From: Methanothrix sp.
Lineage (GTDB): Archaea; Halobacteriota; Methanosarcinia; Methanotrichales; Methanotrichaceae
Direction of reading: 5' to 3'
Assembly (NCBI GenBank): GCA_026394505.1
Contig: JAPKYC010000177.1
Coordinates: 1 to 35,088 of the forward strand
DNA: 35,088 nucleotides
The position numbers and the translations under genes are program-made. This document shows positions 8,493 through 16,524 of the stretch, piece after piece. Under the pieces are notes generated by a model that was not told the origin of the DNA, did no database searches, and saw only the letters and a list, made by a program, of their open reading frames with translations. The number at the start of each line of letters is the position of its first letter. The stretch's first letter is position 1.

Positions 8493-9592
8493 GATTTGCA
8501 AGCTGCACGGAAAAGATTGAGATTTCAGGCATAAGGAAATGTTTTGAGGGAGCGGCCCCGGGTTCTGTGAATTTGGGACTGGGCCAGCCCGACTTCGACA
8601 CGCCGGAGCACATCAAGAAAGCGGCCATTGAGGCTATTGAAAAGGGACTGTGCGGCTACACTCCCAACTGCGGAGTGCCGGCCCTTCGCTCTGCCCTCGC
8701 GGAAAAATTCCGCTCCGAGAACCGGATCGATTGCACGGCGGAGGAGATAATGGTGACCAGCGGGGCCAGTGAAGCTCTCTTCCTGGTTATAGCCGCGCTG
8801 GTCGATAGGGGCGATGAGGTCCTGATAGGCGATCCGAGCTTCCTGTCCTATGCCGAGCTGACCCGCCTGGTGGGCGGTAGACCAGTGTGCGTCCCTCTCG
8901 ATGACAGCCTGCGACTCGCGCCCGAGGCCATAGAGGAGAGGATTACAGACAAAACCCGGCTGATAATAGTCAATTCGCCCTCCAATCCCACTGGATCGGT
9001 GGCAACGCCCCAGCAGATGCACGCTATTGCAAAAATCGCCGAGGATAGAGGCATTGCTGTGCTCTCCGATGAGGTCTATGAGCATTTCATCTACAAAGGA
9101 GAACATGTCAGCCCAGGCCGGTTCTCGGACAACGTCATCACCGTCAATGCCGTCTCCAAGACCTATGCCATGACGGGCTGGAGGCTGGGCTATCTGGTGG
9201 CCAAAGGCGGCGCTCTGGAGCAACTGCTCAAGATTCACCAGTATGTTCAGGCCTGCGCCGGCTCCATCTCTCAGGCGGCGGCAATAGAAGCCATCACCGG
9301 GCCGCAGGACTGCGTGACCCGGATGAGGGACGAATTCAAAGCTCGCCGGGATCTGCTGGTAAAAGGCTTCAGGGAGATGGGCATAGATCTCATTGAGCCG
9401 GAGGGCGCATTCTATCTCTTCCCCCGGGTAGGAGACGGCGACGCTGTCGCTGCCAGGCTGGGCCAGGCCGGGGTCATTGTCGTTCCCGGATCGGCCTTTG
9501 GGCCGGGCGGAAAAGAGCACATCAGAATCTCTTATGCTGCGGCGCGCTCAGAGCTTGAGGAAGCAATGCGACGCATGAAAGACATCCTTTAA
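8489..9592 (+). CDS. Class I/II PLP-dependent aminotransferase
   Basis: NLGLGQPDFDTPEHI, NSPSNPTGS, SDEVYEHFIY, AVSKTYAMTGWRLGYLVA (PLP lysine), HIRISYAA. Confidence 0.95.
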   Translation: MRFASCTEKIEISGIRKCFEGAAPGSVNLGLGQPDFDTPEHIKKAAIEAIEKGLCGYTPNCGVPALRSALAEKFRSENRIDCTAEEIMVTSGASEALFLVIAALVDRGDEVLIGDPSFLSYAELTRLVGGRPVCVPLDDSLRLAPEAIEERITDKTRLIIVNSPSNPTGSVATPQQMHAIAKIAEDRGIAVLSDEVYEHFIYKGEHVSPGRFSDNVITVNAVSKTYAMTGWRLGYLVAKGGALEQLLKIHQYVQACAGSISQAAAIEAITGPQDCVTRMRDEFKARRDLLVKGFREMGIDLIEPEGAFYLFPRVGDGDAVAARLGQAGVIVVPGSAFGPGGKEHIRISYAAARSELEEAMRRMKDIL

Positions 9593-9627
9593 ATAGGAGA
9601 GTTGCATTCGTCGCTAGGAGTGATGAA

Positions 9628-10011
9628 ATGAAGGAGCAGGTTGAGGTCAGAGAGCTGAAAGAAGGAAGATACGTTATCATCGACGAAGAGCCCTGCATAA
9701 TCAAGAGCATATCCCATTCCAAGCCCGGCAAGCACGGCAGCGCTAAAGCCAGGGTGGACGCCATAGGCATCTTCGATAACCAGAAGAAGTCCATCGTTCA
9801 GCCGGTTACCACCAAGATTTATGTGCCCAATGTGGAGCGCAAAACTGGCCAGGTTCTATCCATCGGCAGCACATCGGTGCAGATCATGGACCTGGGCAGC
9901 TACGCCACAGTCGAGGTTCCCATAACCGCAGATCAGAAGCCGAAGATCAAGGAAGGAAAAGAGGTTTCCTATCTCTCCGTCATGGGCAGGACCAAGCTGG
10001 ACGTGAGCTGA
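9628..10011 (+). CDS. eif5A: Translation initiation factor 5A (aIF5A)
   Basis: SKPGKHGSAKARVDAIGIFDNQKK hypusination-loop signature, length 127 aa. Confidence 0.97.
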   Translation: MKEQVEVRELKEGRYVIIDEEPCIIKSISHSKPGKHGSAKARVDAIGIFDNQKKSIVQPVTTKIYVPNVERKTGQVLSIGSTSVQIMDLGSYATVEVPITADQKPKIKEGKEVSYLSVMGRTKLDVS

Positions 10012-10021
10012 AATCCTTTTC

Positions 10022-10594
10022 ATGTTTCAAAGGTGCGGCTTTGCCGACGCCGATGCAAATTTGCCGGATGCGGACTGCGTGGTAGTTGGACTGCCCTTCG
10101 ACTGCATCGCCTCTTTTAATTTCGAGAGCTATGATCACTATTACGACGTGGATCTGGCAGAGCTAGCTATTTGCGATCTTTTAGGGGGAGAGCATTCCAT
10201 CACTCCGCCCATTGTGGAGAGCCTGGCGCGGCGAAGCGCGCCGGGGCGCGCTCAGCGTGCTGGTGCTGGACGCGCACCTGGACCTGCGCGATGAATTCGG
10301 CAACACCCGGTACAGCCACGCCTGCGCCAGCCGGAGAATCCTGAAAAAGAAGGGCGTCAAGGCTTACGCCTCCATCGGCATTCGCAGCGGCAGCAAAGAG
10401 GAGTTCTCATTCGCGAAGGTGAATAACATCTCGTATTTCGAGTGATCGAGCGCGCTGCGCCGAAGGCGATAGGCCTGGATATAAACGAGCTTACCCCAGC
10501 CTATGATCGCGGCGAGACGGCGCTGCTGGCGGCAAGGCTGGCGCGGGAGTTTATAGCGGCGAAGGAAAAAATGAATTCAAAAACAAAAATTTAA
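10022..10594 (+). pseudogene. speB: Degenerate agmatinase/ureohydrolase gene
   Basis: Ureohydrolase pieces in two frames: ADCVVVGLPFDCIASF|NFESYDHYYDVDLAELAICDL|LGGEHSITPPIVESL, then (shift) SVLVLDAHLDLRDEFGNTRYSHACASRRIL...ASIGIRSGSKEEF...NNISYFE*, then ERAAPKAIGLDINELTPAYDRGETALLAARLAREFIAA*. Internal segments are missing. Confidence 0.9.
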
Positions 10595-11055
10595 CCAATC
10601 AAAATCTTGCCATGCATATCGATCTTTCCCTCAGAGATCCGGGTAGAGCTTATGCGGACAAGATCCTGAGCCAGTTGATACTCAATCACCGATATTTGCA
10701 GCGGCTTCAGGTTTTTCTTTACCCTCAGCCGGTTAATCTTCTCGGCCATGGGCATGGTCTCCGGAGAGACGACAATGAAATCAAAGTCTTCGTAGATGGA
10801 GGAGCCGCATTGATCGTCGATCTTTATGATGTTGGCATGCTTGATGCCAAAGCACCTTCGCACGATCGCCCGCAAATTCTTCTCCCTTGCCTCAAAACTG
10901 CGCACGGCTCTGGTTCTGCTCTCTCTGGCCATCCCGTCAGAGGTGAGACCAATTACTACCTCGCCTTCTCCCCCCAGCTCATAGGCACGCCTCAGCAAGG
11001 AGATATGCCCATCATGAATGGGATCGAAGGTGCCTCCTACTGCAACTCTGGCCAT
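10591..11055 (-). CDS. coaD: Archaeal phosphopantetheine adenylyltransferase
   Basis: MARVAVGGTFDPIHDGHISLLRRAYELG, nucleotidyltransferase HxGH-type motif, ISSTRIS. Internal ATG at 11055 chosen as start. Confidence 0.93.
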   Translation of the reverse strand: MARVAVGGTFDPIHDGHISLLRRAYELGGEGEVVIGLTSDGMARESRTRAVRSFEAREKNLRAIVRRCFGIKHANIIKIDDQCGSSIYEDFDFIVVSPETMPMAEKINRLRVKKNLKPLQISVIEYQLAQDLVRISSTRISEGKIDMHGKILIG

Positions 11056-11367
11056 CAGGCCCGCTAACGAGAGAGCCGTATAAGTACTTGACGGCATTGC
11101 CCGGCCTCTCTATTTTCAGGTGCCGGTGGTGAGCCTGTAAGTGTAAGCCGCAAAGATGTAGTGGAAGCCTTTCGCGCCCTGGCGGAGACTAAAGGCTATG
11201 GCTCTTCAGCCCCAAAATCTCATCGACCTTGACGCCCACCAGCTTCCAGACGGAGCTTTTCTCCCCCGGCAGCAAGACCTCCACCGACTCTTCCAACGAA
11301 TGGCCCAGAGATTACTTTCGCCCCGCAAGCATATTGGTTATAATCCATAAGTTCACAGATAATCCCA

Positions 11368-12588
11368 ATGGTCACCCTGGAGAAGATCGCCCACCTGGCT
11401 GAGGAGTGCAAATTTGACTCCCTGGGCCCGGCCCGATGCCCGACGGTGGTGGGCGTGAACGCTGAGAAGCTCAGCACTTTGGGAGAGGGCACGCGTCATG
11501 ACGTTTGCGCGTCCACCTTCTCCCCACGCGAAACGCCTTTGCCCGGAATTTGCCATGCCTTCACCCAAGACGGCAGATGCGTCAGCCTCTTCAAGACCCT
11601 TTACACCAACCACTGCACCCATCAGTGCAGCTACTGCACCAATGCTGTAAACTGCAGCCGCAAAGCCAGAGCCTTCTCCTATACCCCGCAAGAGCTGGCC
11701 AGGATCACCCTCTCCCTTTACCGGTCGAATTATATTGAAGGTCTCTTTCTCAGTTCCGGCGCGGGTCGAGATGAGGACAACGTCATGGAAAAGATGGTAG
11801 AGACCGCCAGGCTGCTTCGCCAAAAATTCGCTTTTTCCGGATACATTCATCTCAAGGTCCTGCCCGGCGCATCCCAGGCTCATATCCAGGAGGCTGTAGA
11901 GCTGGCGGATCGGGTAAGCATAAATTTAGAGGCGGCATCTGCCTCGCGCATGTTTGATATCTGTGCTACCAAGAACTACGAGAGCGATATCCTGCAAAGA
12001 CAGAGATATATCCGCGATATGTCATCCGAGACCTCCCATGCCGCCCAGACCATTCTGCCTGCCGGCCAGACCACGCAGCTTGTGGTAGGTGCAGCCGGGG
12101 AGAGCGATGAGGAGATCTTCAAAAGGGTCCTTTATGAGTACAAAGAGATTGGAGTGCGAAGGGCCTACTACAGCGCTTTTTCCCCTCAGCGGGGTACATT
12201 CTTTGAGAACAAAAAGGCCCAGCCGCTCTGGCGAGAGCACCGCCTCTATCAGATGGACTGGCTATTTCGGGTCTACCACTTCCAGCCAGGCGAGATCCGT
12301 CATGCCTTTAATGAGAATGGCTTTCTCTGCAATGCCGACCCCAAGACGGCCATCGCCAGGGAGTTTCTGGACTTGCCAGTGGACCCAAATACCGCCTCAT
12401 TCCGGGAATTGCTGAGAGTGCCGGGCATAGGGCCCAGGAGCGCAGAAAGAATTGTTGCCTACCGCAAACGGCAGCCGATTGCGGCCAAAGCAGAGCTGGC
12501 GACAATGGGGGTGCGAATCAAGAGTGCCTCGACCTTTCTGAAGATCAACGGCTGGAGAGATACAACTCTGGAGATGTGGCAGGCTTGA
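11368..12588 (+). CDS. Radical SAM protein with C-terminal helix-hairpin-helix (family linked to DUF4130/uracil-DNA-glycosylase-like proteins)
   Basis: CVSLFKTLYTNHCTHQCSYCTN cluster motif; C-terminal DPNTASFRELLRVPGIGPRSAERIVAYRK HhH. Confidence 0.88.
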   Translation: MVTLEKIAHLAEECKFDSLGPARCPTVVGVNAEKLSTLGEGTRHDVCASTFSPRETPLPGICHAFTQDGRCVSLFKTLYTNHCTHQCSYCTNAVNCSRKARAFSYTPQELARITLSLYRSNYIEGLFLSSGAGRDEDNVMEKMVETARLLRQKFAFSGYIHLKVLPGASQAHIQEAVELADRVSINLEAASASRMFDICATKNYESDILQRQRYIRDMSSETSHAAQTILPAGQTTQLVVGAAGESDEEIFKRVLYEYKEIGVRRAYYSAFSPQRGTFFENKKAQPLWREHRLYQMDWLFRVYHFQPGEIRHAFNENGFLCNADPKTAIAREFLDLPVDPNTASFRELLRVPGIGPRSAERIVAYRKRQPIAAKAELATMGVRIKSASTFLKINGWRDTTLEMWQA

Positions 12589-13202
12589 AGATTCCGGAAA
12601 AATTCCACTACTACCTCTCCCTGCATGAGGACTGCAATGAATTGCTTCTTGCCAGAGCGAAGCACCTGCGAGCTGAAGATGTGGAAGTCTCCCAACATAT
12701 CGAAGCTGCCCGCATAAGAAAGATGGTCTTTGCCGTTTTAGGAGAGTCGCATAGGATGAAGGCGTTTGTGAGGCTCTCTTTTCTTGGCACCACTGTCCTT
12801 TACGGCTTTCTAAAGCCCAGGCACAGAATAGGAGAGCATACCTGCGACCACTTCGCCCGCAGGAATCCTGGGATAATAGTAGTACTGGGAAACGGCAGGG
12901 AGAGCTGGATCTCGCTTTGCCGGGGGGGCAGAGTCTGGCGCGATCACGGCCGAGGATTGAATGAGAGCCTGGAGAGGCTGAAGTCGGCCTTGCATTGCAG
13001 CGAGAATGGACCCGATGTGGAGGGCCTCTGGCAGGTCTACTACGACAGCCAATACTGTCCGGAAAGAAAGAATCCGGCGGCATTTCACAGGCATATGCCC
13101 CGGAGAGATCAGGAGGCAGCGGGACTGCGGCTGGTGCAAAGTCAAATCTTGCTTATCGCTTCTTTCGCAACGCCACTGCGGCCAGACCGATCATGGCCAT
13201 AG
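12576..13202 (+). CDS. DUF4130-type putative DNA-metabolism protein
   Basis: Overlaps the preceding radical SAM gene by 13 nt. VSQHIEAARIRKMVFAVLGESHRMKAFVRLSFLGTTVLYGFLKPRHRIGEHTCDHFARRNPGIIVVLGNGRESWI...FHRHMPRR. The C-terminal ~25 aa run into the convergent gene. Confidence 0.75.
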   Translation: MAGLKIPEKFHYYLSLHEDCNELLLARAKHLRAEDVEVSQHIEAARIRKMVFAVLGESHRMKAFVRLSFLGTTVLYGFLKPRHRIGEHTCDHFARRNPGIIVVLGNGRESWISLCRGGRVWRDHGRGLNESLERLKSALHCSENGPDVEGLWQVYYDSQYCPERKNPAAFHRHMPRRDQEAAGLRLVQSQILLIASFATPLRPDRSWP

Positions 13203-14145
13203 CCATCAACGCCATGAAATCAGGCGCTTCTGCCGACGTCTTTTGTGCCGTGCTGTTTTCAAACGCACTGACACTCATTTCGGCAGGCTCAGCAGCCGCT
13301 CCTTCAGTGACGAATGCTCCCGTCCTCGTTCCTCTGGCCGCCAAACGCTCCTTTTCTCCCAGCATTGTCGTGGCATTGAGCTGCACATAGTCCTGCCCCT
13401 GGCCTACGATTGTGGAATTGCTCCAGATGAGTACATCAACAACATAGTTGTACCTGTCCGGTACAGTGAGGTTGACACTCCTGATGGCCGTCTCGTCGGG
13501 AGCGATTATCCCGGTATTGCTCCACTGCTTATCCGCCACCAACTTTGAATCGATGTCGGTAGCTTTTAGCATCAGCTCATAATCCTGGCTTGTCCTGGCT
13601 CCAAAGTTGGTTACGTAGATGTCGCTCTGGATGACTACCTTCTCCTCCGCCGCCTTTCGCACCAGGAAGTCGATGCCATCGATTCGCAGGCTGATCGCCT
13701 TGCTGTCGGCGGGAAGGCTCTCCAGATTGTAAACCGTCCTGTACCCCCGGTCCACTTCCTTATCCTCCTCAAAGAGAATGGCCTCCAGCTTGTAGCCGCC
13801 CTTCTTGGGAAGCGTCAGGATCTGAGTGACGTTAACGGTCTTCTCCGGCGCGATCTTGCCGATAAATGTCGTGGTCTGGTTGACAAGGAAGTCTCTGTCT
13901 GAACTGGTGGCCTTTAGCAGCAGAGATGTGTTTTGGCTGCTCTTGCCAGCCGTGCCCTCATCAGAGTTCTTGATATAAGTCGTGACCTTCAATTCGATCG
14001 TCGATGTCTTTATCTGGCCGGGAACAATTTCCAGGTTCGTTACCGATAGTGGATTCCTATCGGGTTTGCTAACGCAGCCGCTCAAGGCGACCACAGAAAT
14101 TAAAGCTAGCAAAATCAGCAATGACACAGCCTTATTTTGGAGCAT
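13153..14145 (-). CDS. Exported/lipobox-bearing surface protein with C-terminal TM-plus-basic tail
   Basis: LILLALISVVALSGC lipobox; many N-x-S/T sequons; C-terminal APDFMALMAMAMIGLAAVALRKKR resembles PGF-CTERM-like sorting signals. Confidence 0.8.
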   Translation of the reverse strand: MLQNKAVSLLILLALISVVALSGCVSKPDRNPLSVTNLEIVPGQIKTSTIELKVTTYIKNSDEGTAGKSSQNTSLLLKATSSDRDFLVNQTTTFIGKIAPEKTVNVTQILTLPKKGGYKLEAILFEEDKEVDRGYRTVYNLESLPADSKAISLRIDGIDFLVRKAAEEKVVIQSDIYVTNFGARTSQDYELMLKATDIDSKLVADKQWSNTGIIAPDETAIRSVNLTVPDRYNYVVDVLIWSNSTIVGQGQDYVQLNATTMLGEKERLAARGTRTGAFVTEGAAAEPAEMSVSAFENSTAQKTSAEAPDFMALMAMAMIGLAAVALRKKR

Positions 14146-14182
14146 TATCTTTCCCCCACAGTTAGCATATTCCTAAATCTAT

Positions 14183-14231
14183 GTGAACTACCGCGCCCTG
14201 AAGGATGGGGACTTCCCGCTTCGTCCTTCGC
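14183..14231. mobile_element. Possible terminal remnant of an IS200/IS605 (IS1341-type) element
   Basis: GTGAACTACCGCGCCCTGAAGGATGGGGACTTCCCGCTTCGTCCTTCG: resembles the GAACTACC..CGCCCTGAAGGGCGGGG-CTTCC right-end sequence common next to tnpB genes; nested palindrome GAAGGA...GGGG..CCC...TCCTTC (14200-14229). Confidence 0.35.
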
Positions 14232-14428
14232 AATCCTACATGTTAAACCTTTGGCTCTTCGCCAAGTCCCTGATTAAGGCATGCATAGCAAAAGGGCCGC
14301 TTACTCGATTGTTCTATTACCCACTCGGAACAGCGAGGAACCGCTTATCTTTTTCCTCCCGATTTTATCCCCCTTGCTCGATCCGACTGGAAAAAGGATT
14401 TATCCTAATCCAGCTTAATAAGGATCAG

Positions 14429-15361
14429 ATGAAACCGATGGACCAGATATTGGAAACTTCTGCAAAGATTCGCAGCATGGAGATCAGAGGAGCGGGCCGA
14501 ATTGCCACAGCCGCAGCAGCATCCATGCGCGACTTTTCCATGACTTTAGAAGCGCTAAGCCTTGAGGATTTCAACCTGCAGATGGAGAAGGCCGCCGACA
14601 TCCTTCTCAAGACCAGGCCTACAGCGGTCTCCCTCTCCAACGCCATACGCATGGTGATGAAGTACAGGGCCGAGACCCTGGCTTCGGCTCGTTCGGCCGT
14701 AGTTCTTAACGCCAATCGCTTCATCGAGAATTCCGAAAAGGCTCTGGAGAGAATCGGCCAGATCGGCAGCCGCAGGATCAGGGATGGCGATACCGTGCTC
14801 ACCCACTGCAACTCTCTGGCAGCCATCTCCGTCATCAGTACCGCCCATAAGTCGGGAAAGAAGATCAAGGTGATAGCCACCGAGTCGCGACCCAGGTTTC
14901 AGGGCATCACCACCATCGGCATGCTGGACCGGTTGGGGATCGAGACGGAGCTGATTATCGACTCGGCGGCCAGAAGCGTCATGAATGAGGTAGATCTGGT
15001 GGTGGTGGGAGCAGACGTGATAATGGTCAACGGAACTCTGGTAAATAAGATCGGCACATCCCAGATCGCCCTCTCCGCTCATGAGGCCAGGACCTGCTTC
15101 ATGGTGGCTGCCGAAACCTACAAGTTCAGCCCCCGAACCATCCTTGGCGAACTGGTTACCATCGAGGAGCGCGAGGCCGGCGAGGTCTTGCCCGATATTT
15201 CCAAGTACAGCCACGTTCGAGTGAGAAATCCGGCCTTTGATGTCACGCCCCATCAGTACATCGACCTGATCAGCACCGAGGTGGGGGCCATACCCCCAGA
15301 GATGAGCTACCTGATCATCAGGGAGCGGCTGGGCTGGGAGATGGAAGAGGATCTGATCTAA
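14429..15361 (+). CDS. Ribose-1,5-bisphosphate isomerase (e2b2-type)
   Basis: GAGRIATAAAASM, LTHCNSLAAISVISTAHKSGKKIKVIATESRPRFQG, VVGADVIMVNGTLVNKIGTSQIALSAHEA. The conserved frame begins at the internal ATG at 14429, not 14183. Confidence 0.92.
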   Translation: MKPMDQILETSAKIRSMEIRGAGRIATAAAASMRDFSMTLEALSLEDFNLQMEKAADILLKTRPTAVSLSNAIRMVMKYRAETLASARSAVVLNANRFIENSEKALERIGQIGSRRIRDGDTVLTHCNSLAAISVISTAHKSGKKIKVIATESRPRFQGITTIGMLDRLGIETELIIDSAARSVMNEVDLVVVGADVIMVNGTLVNKIGTSQIALSAHEARTCFMVAAETYKFSPRTILGELVTIEEREAGEVLPDISKYSHVRVRNPAFDVTPHQYIDLISTEVGAIPPEMSYLIIRERLGWEMEEDLI

Positions 15362-15362
15362 A

Positions 15363-15833
15363 TTACGGCCAGCACATGGCGGGCCGGTTGAAGACGCTAT
15401 TGATAATGATCTTCCTTTGGGCGGCGAACCTTTCGCCCGTATTGGCCCAACCGCGAAGCTCATTTGGGTCAAGATCTATGCTGCTATTTTGAGCTTTCTT
15501 AGGGATTTGCAGCTTTGCCGGAAAGCCAAGCACTTCTGCCATTGTTCCATCAATTTTCCTGCAATCTCCCGGCTTATCGCAGACAATCAGATGCTCGATA
15601 ATCCAAATTCCCCCTTCGCGGGACGGGGAAAAGGACATGTTAATAGTATAGTTGCCGTTCCTGGCGTCTCACGAGAACAGATTCGTGGAATTCATGATCG
15701 CCGCTATGGATTGGTTTTGCGAGGGGCTCTGAAAGACCGCCTCAATAGAACTTATATCGCCGTTATCATCGGCAACATGAGTCTGCAGGGCAATCTGCAA
15801 GGATGCATCATCCAGGATTTGCTTAATAGTAGT
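15363..15833 (-). pseudogene. Fragment of an exported Ig-like/adhesin-type protein with an in-frame TGA
   Basis: Minus-strand reading: HFHTTIKQILDDASLQIALQTHVADDNGDISSIEAVFQSPSQNQSIAAIMNSTNLFS*DARNGNYTINMSFSPSREGGIWIIEHLIVCDKPGDCRKIDGTMAEVLGFPAKLQI...; stop at 15669-15671; no start found upstream. Confidence 0.7.
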
Positions 15834-15861
15834 ATGAAAATGTTTTGGGCGAATTATTTAT

Positions 15862-16437
15862 TTATCTCTTCATCCTCCGCATAGCAACCAGCATGGCTAA
15901 AATTGCCGCCATTGCCCCTGGGGCAGGAGTTTTCTGGACCTGGGGCACCTTCGCGGGGGTTTGATTGCCCTGGTCTGCCCCGGATGCATTATATGCTTGC
16001 AGCGCTGGCCCCGTTGGGATCGGCTGCTTCCCGGGCTCAGTTGCCGCATTGCTCTTTGCCGCTACCACATTAATGAAGGCGGTCTTCTTGCCGGAGGGCG
16101 ATCCCCTGGCGGCAACATCCACCACAAAGGAGTAGTTGCCCGGCACCACATCCGCTGCCTTGACGGTGCAGTTGTATTTTGTCACGCCCGCCGGAAAGAC
16201 ATTTTTAATCATCGTCGGGCAGGTGAAATCCAATCCCTCGGTCATGTTCTTGAAGACCAGCTCCACATAGGCCCTCTCGCTGCCCAGGCCCTTGACAGAG
16301 ACGGTGAAGTTGGCTTCGCTATGGGGCGTCATCTCAATGGGCGTGACATCGATCACCTGGAACCAGTAGGAAGCACCGGCCAGGCCCGCCAGGAGCAAGA
16401 GGAGCGGGATGAAGAGAAGAGAGATGTGAGTTTTCAT
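15862..16437 (-). CDS. Exported protein with Ig-like domain and C-terminal sorting-like tail
   Basis: Signal peptide; FTVSVKGLGSERAYVELVFKNMTEGLDFTCPTMIKNVFPAGVTKYNCTVKAADVVPGNYSFVVDV; C-terminal TPAPGAMAAILAMLVAMRRMKR. Confidence 0.8.
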   Translation of the reverse strand: MKTHISLLFIPLLLLLAGLAGASYWFQVIDVTPIEMTPHSEANFTVSVKGLGSERAYVELVFKNMTEGLDFTCPTMIKNVFPAGVTKYNCTVKAADVVPGNYSFVVDVAARGSPSGKKTAFINVVAAKSNAATEPGKQPIPTGPALQAYNASGADQGNQTPAKVPQVQKTPAPGAMAAILAMLVAMRRMKR

Positions 16438-16481
16438 GAGCAGCAGGTTGTCTGGAAGATTATAAAGAGGTTTCGGAATTT

Positions 16482-16524
16482 AAAAAAAAAACAAGCCGGG
16501 CCTTCACCAAAGCAAGAACCCGGC
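16482..16524 (-). terminator. Putative terminator of the thioredoxin/CcdA gene
   Basis: Minus strand: GCCGGG (16524-16519) ... CCCGGC (16500-16495), followed by TTGTTTTTTTTTT. Confidence 0.5.

Noticed and set aside
8525-9520. 331-aa minus-strand ORF
   Set aside because: Antisense shadow of the aminotransferase gene in a GC-rich region.
14183-14428. N-terminal 82-aa extension of the R15P isomerase ORF
   Set aside because: Non-conserved-looking sequence overlapping the IS-end-like remnant; family homology begins at MKPMDQILETSAKIRSMEIRGAGRIA (14429).
15376-15489. Plus-strand signal-peptide-like ORF MAGRLKTLLIMIFLWAANLSPVLA...
   Set aside because: Antisense of the better-supported minus-strand Ig-like fragment (RKIIINSVFNRPAMCWP); likely coincidental hydrophobicity.
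15669-15671. TGA as selenocysteine in the Ig-like fragment
   Set aside because: Not a redox-type context, no SECIS-like element recognised; a point-mutation stop is simpler.
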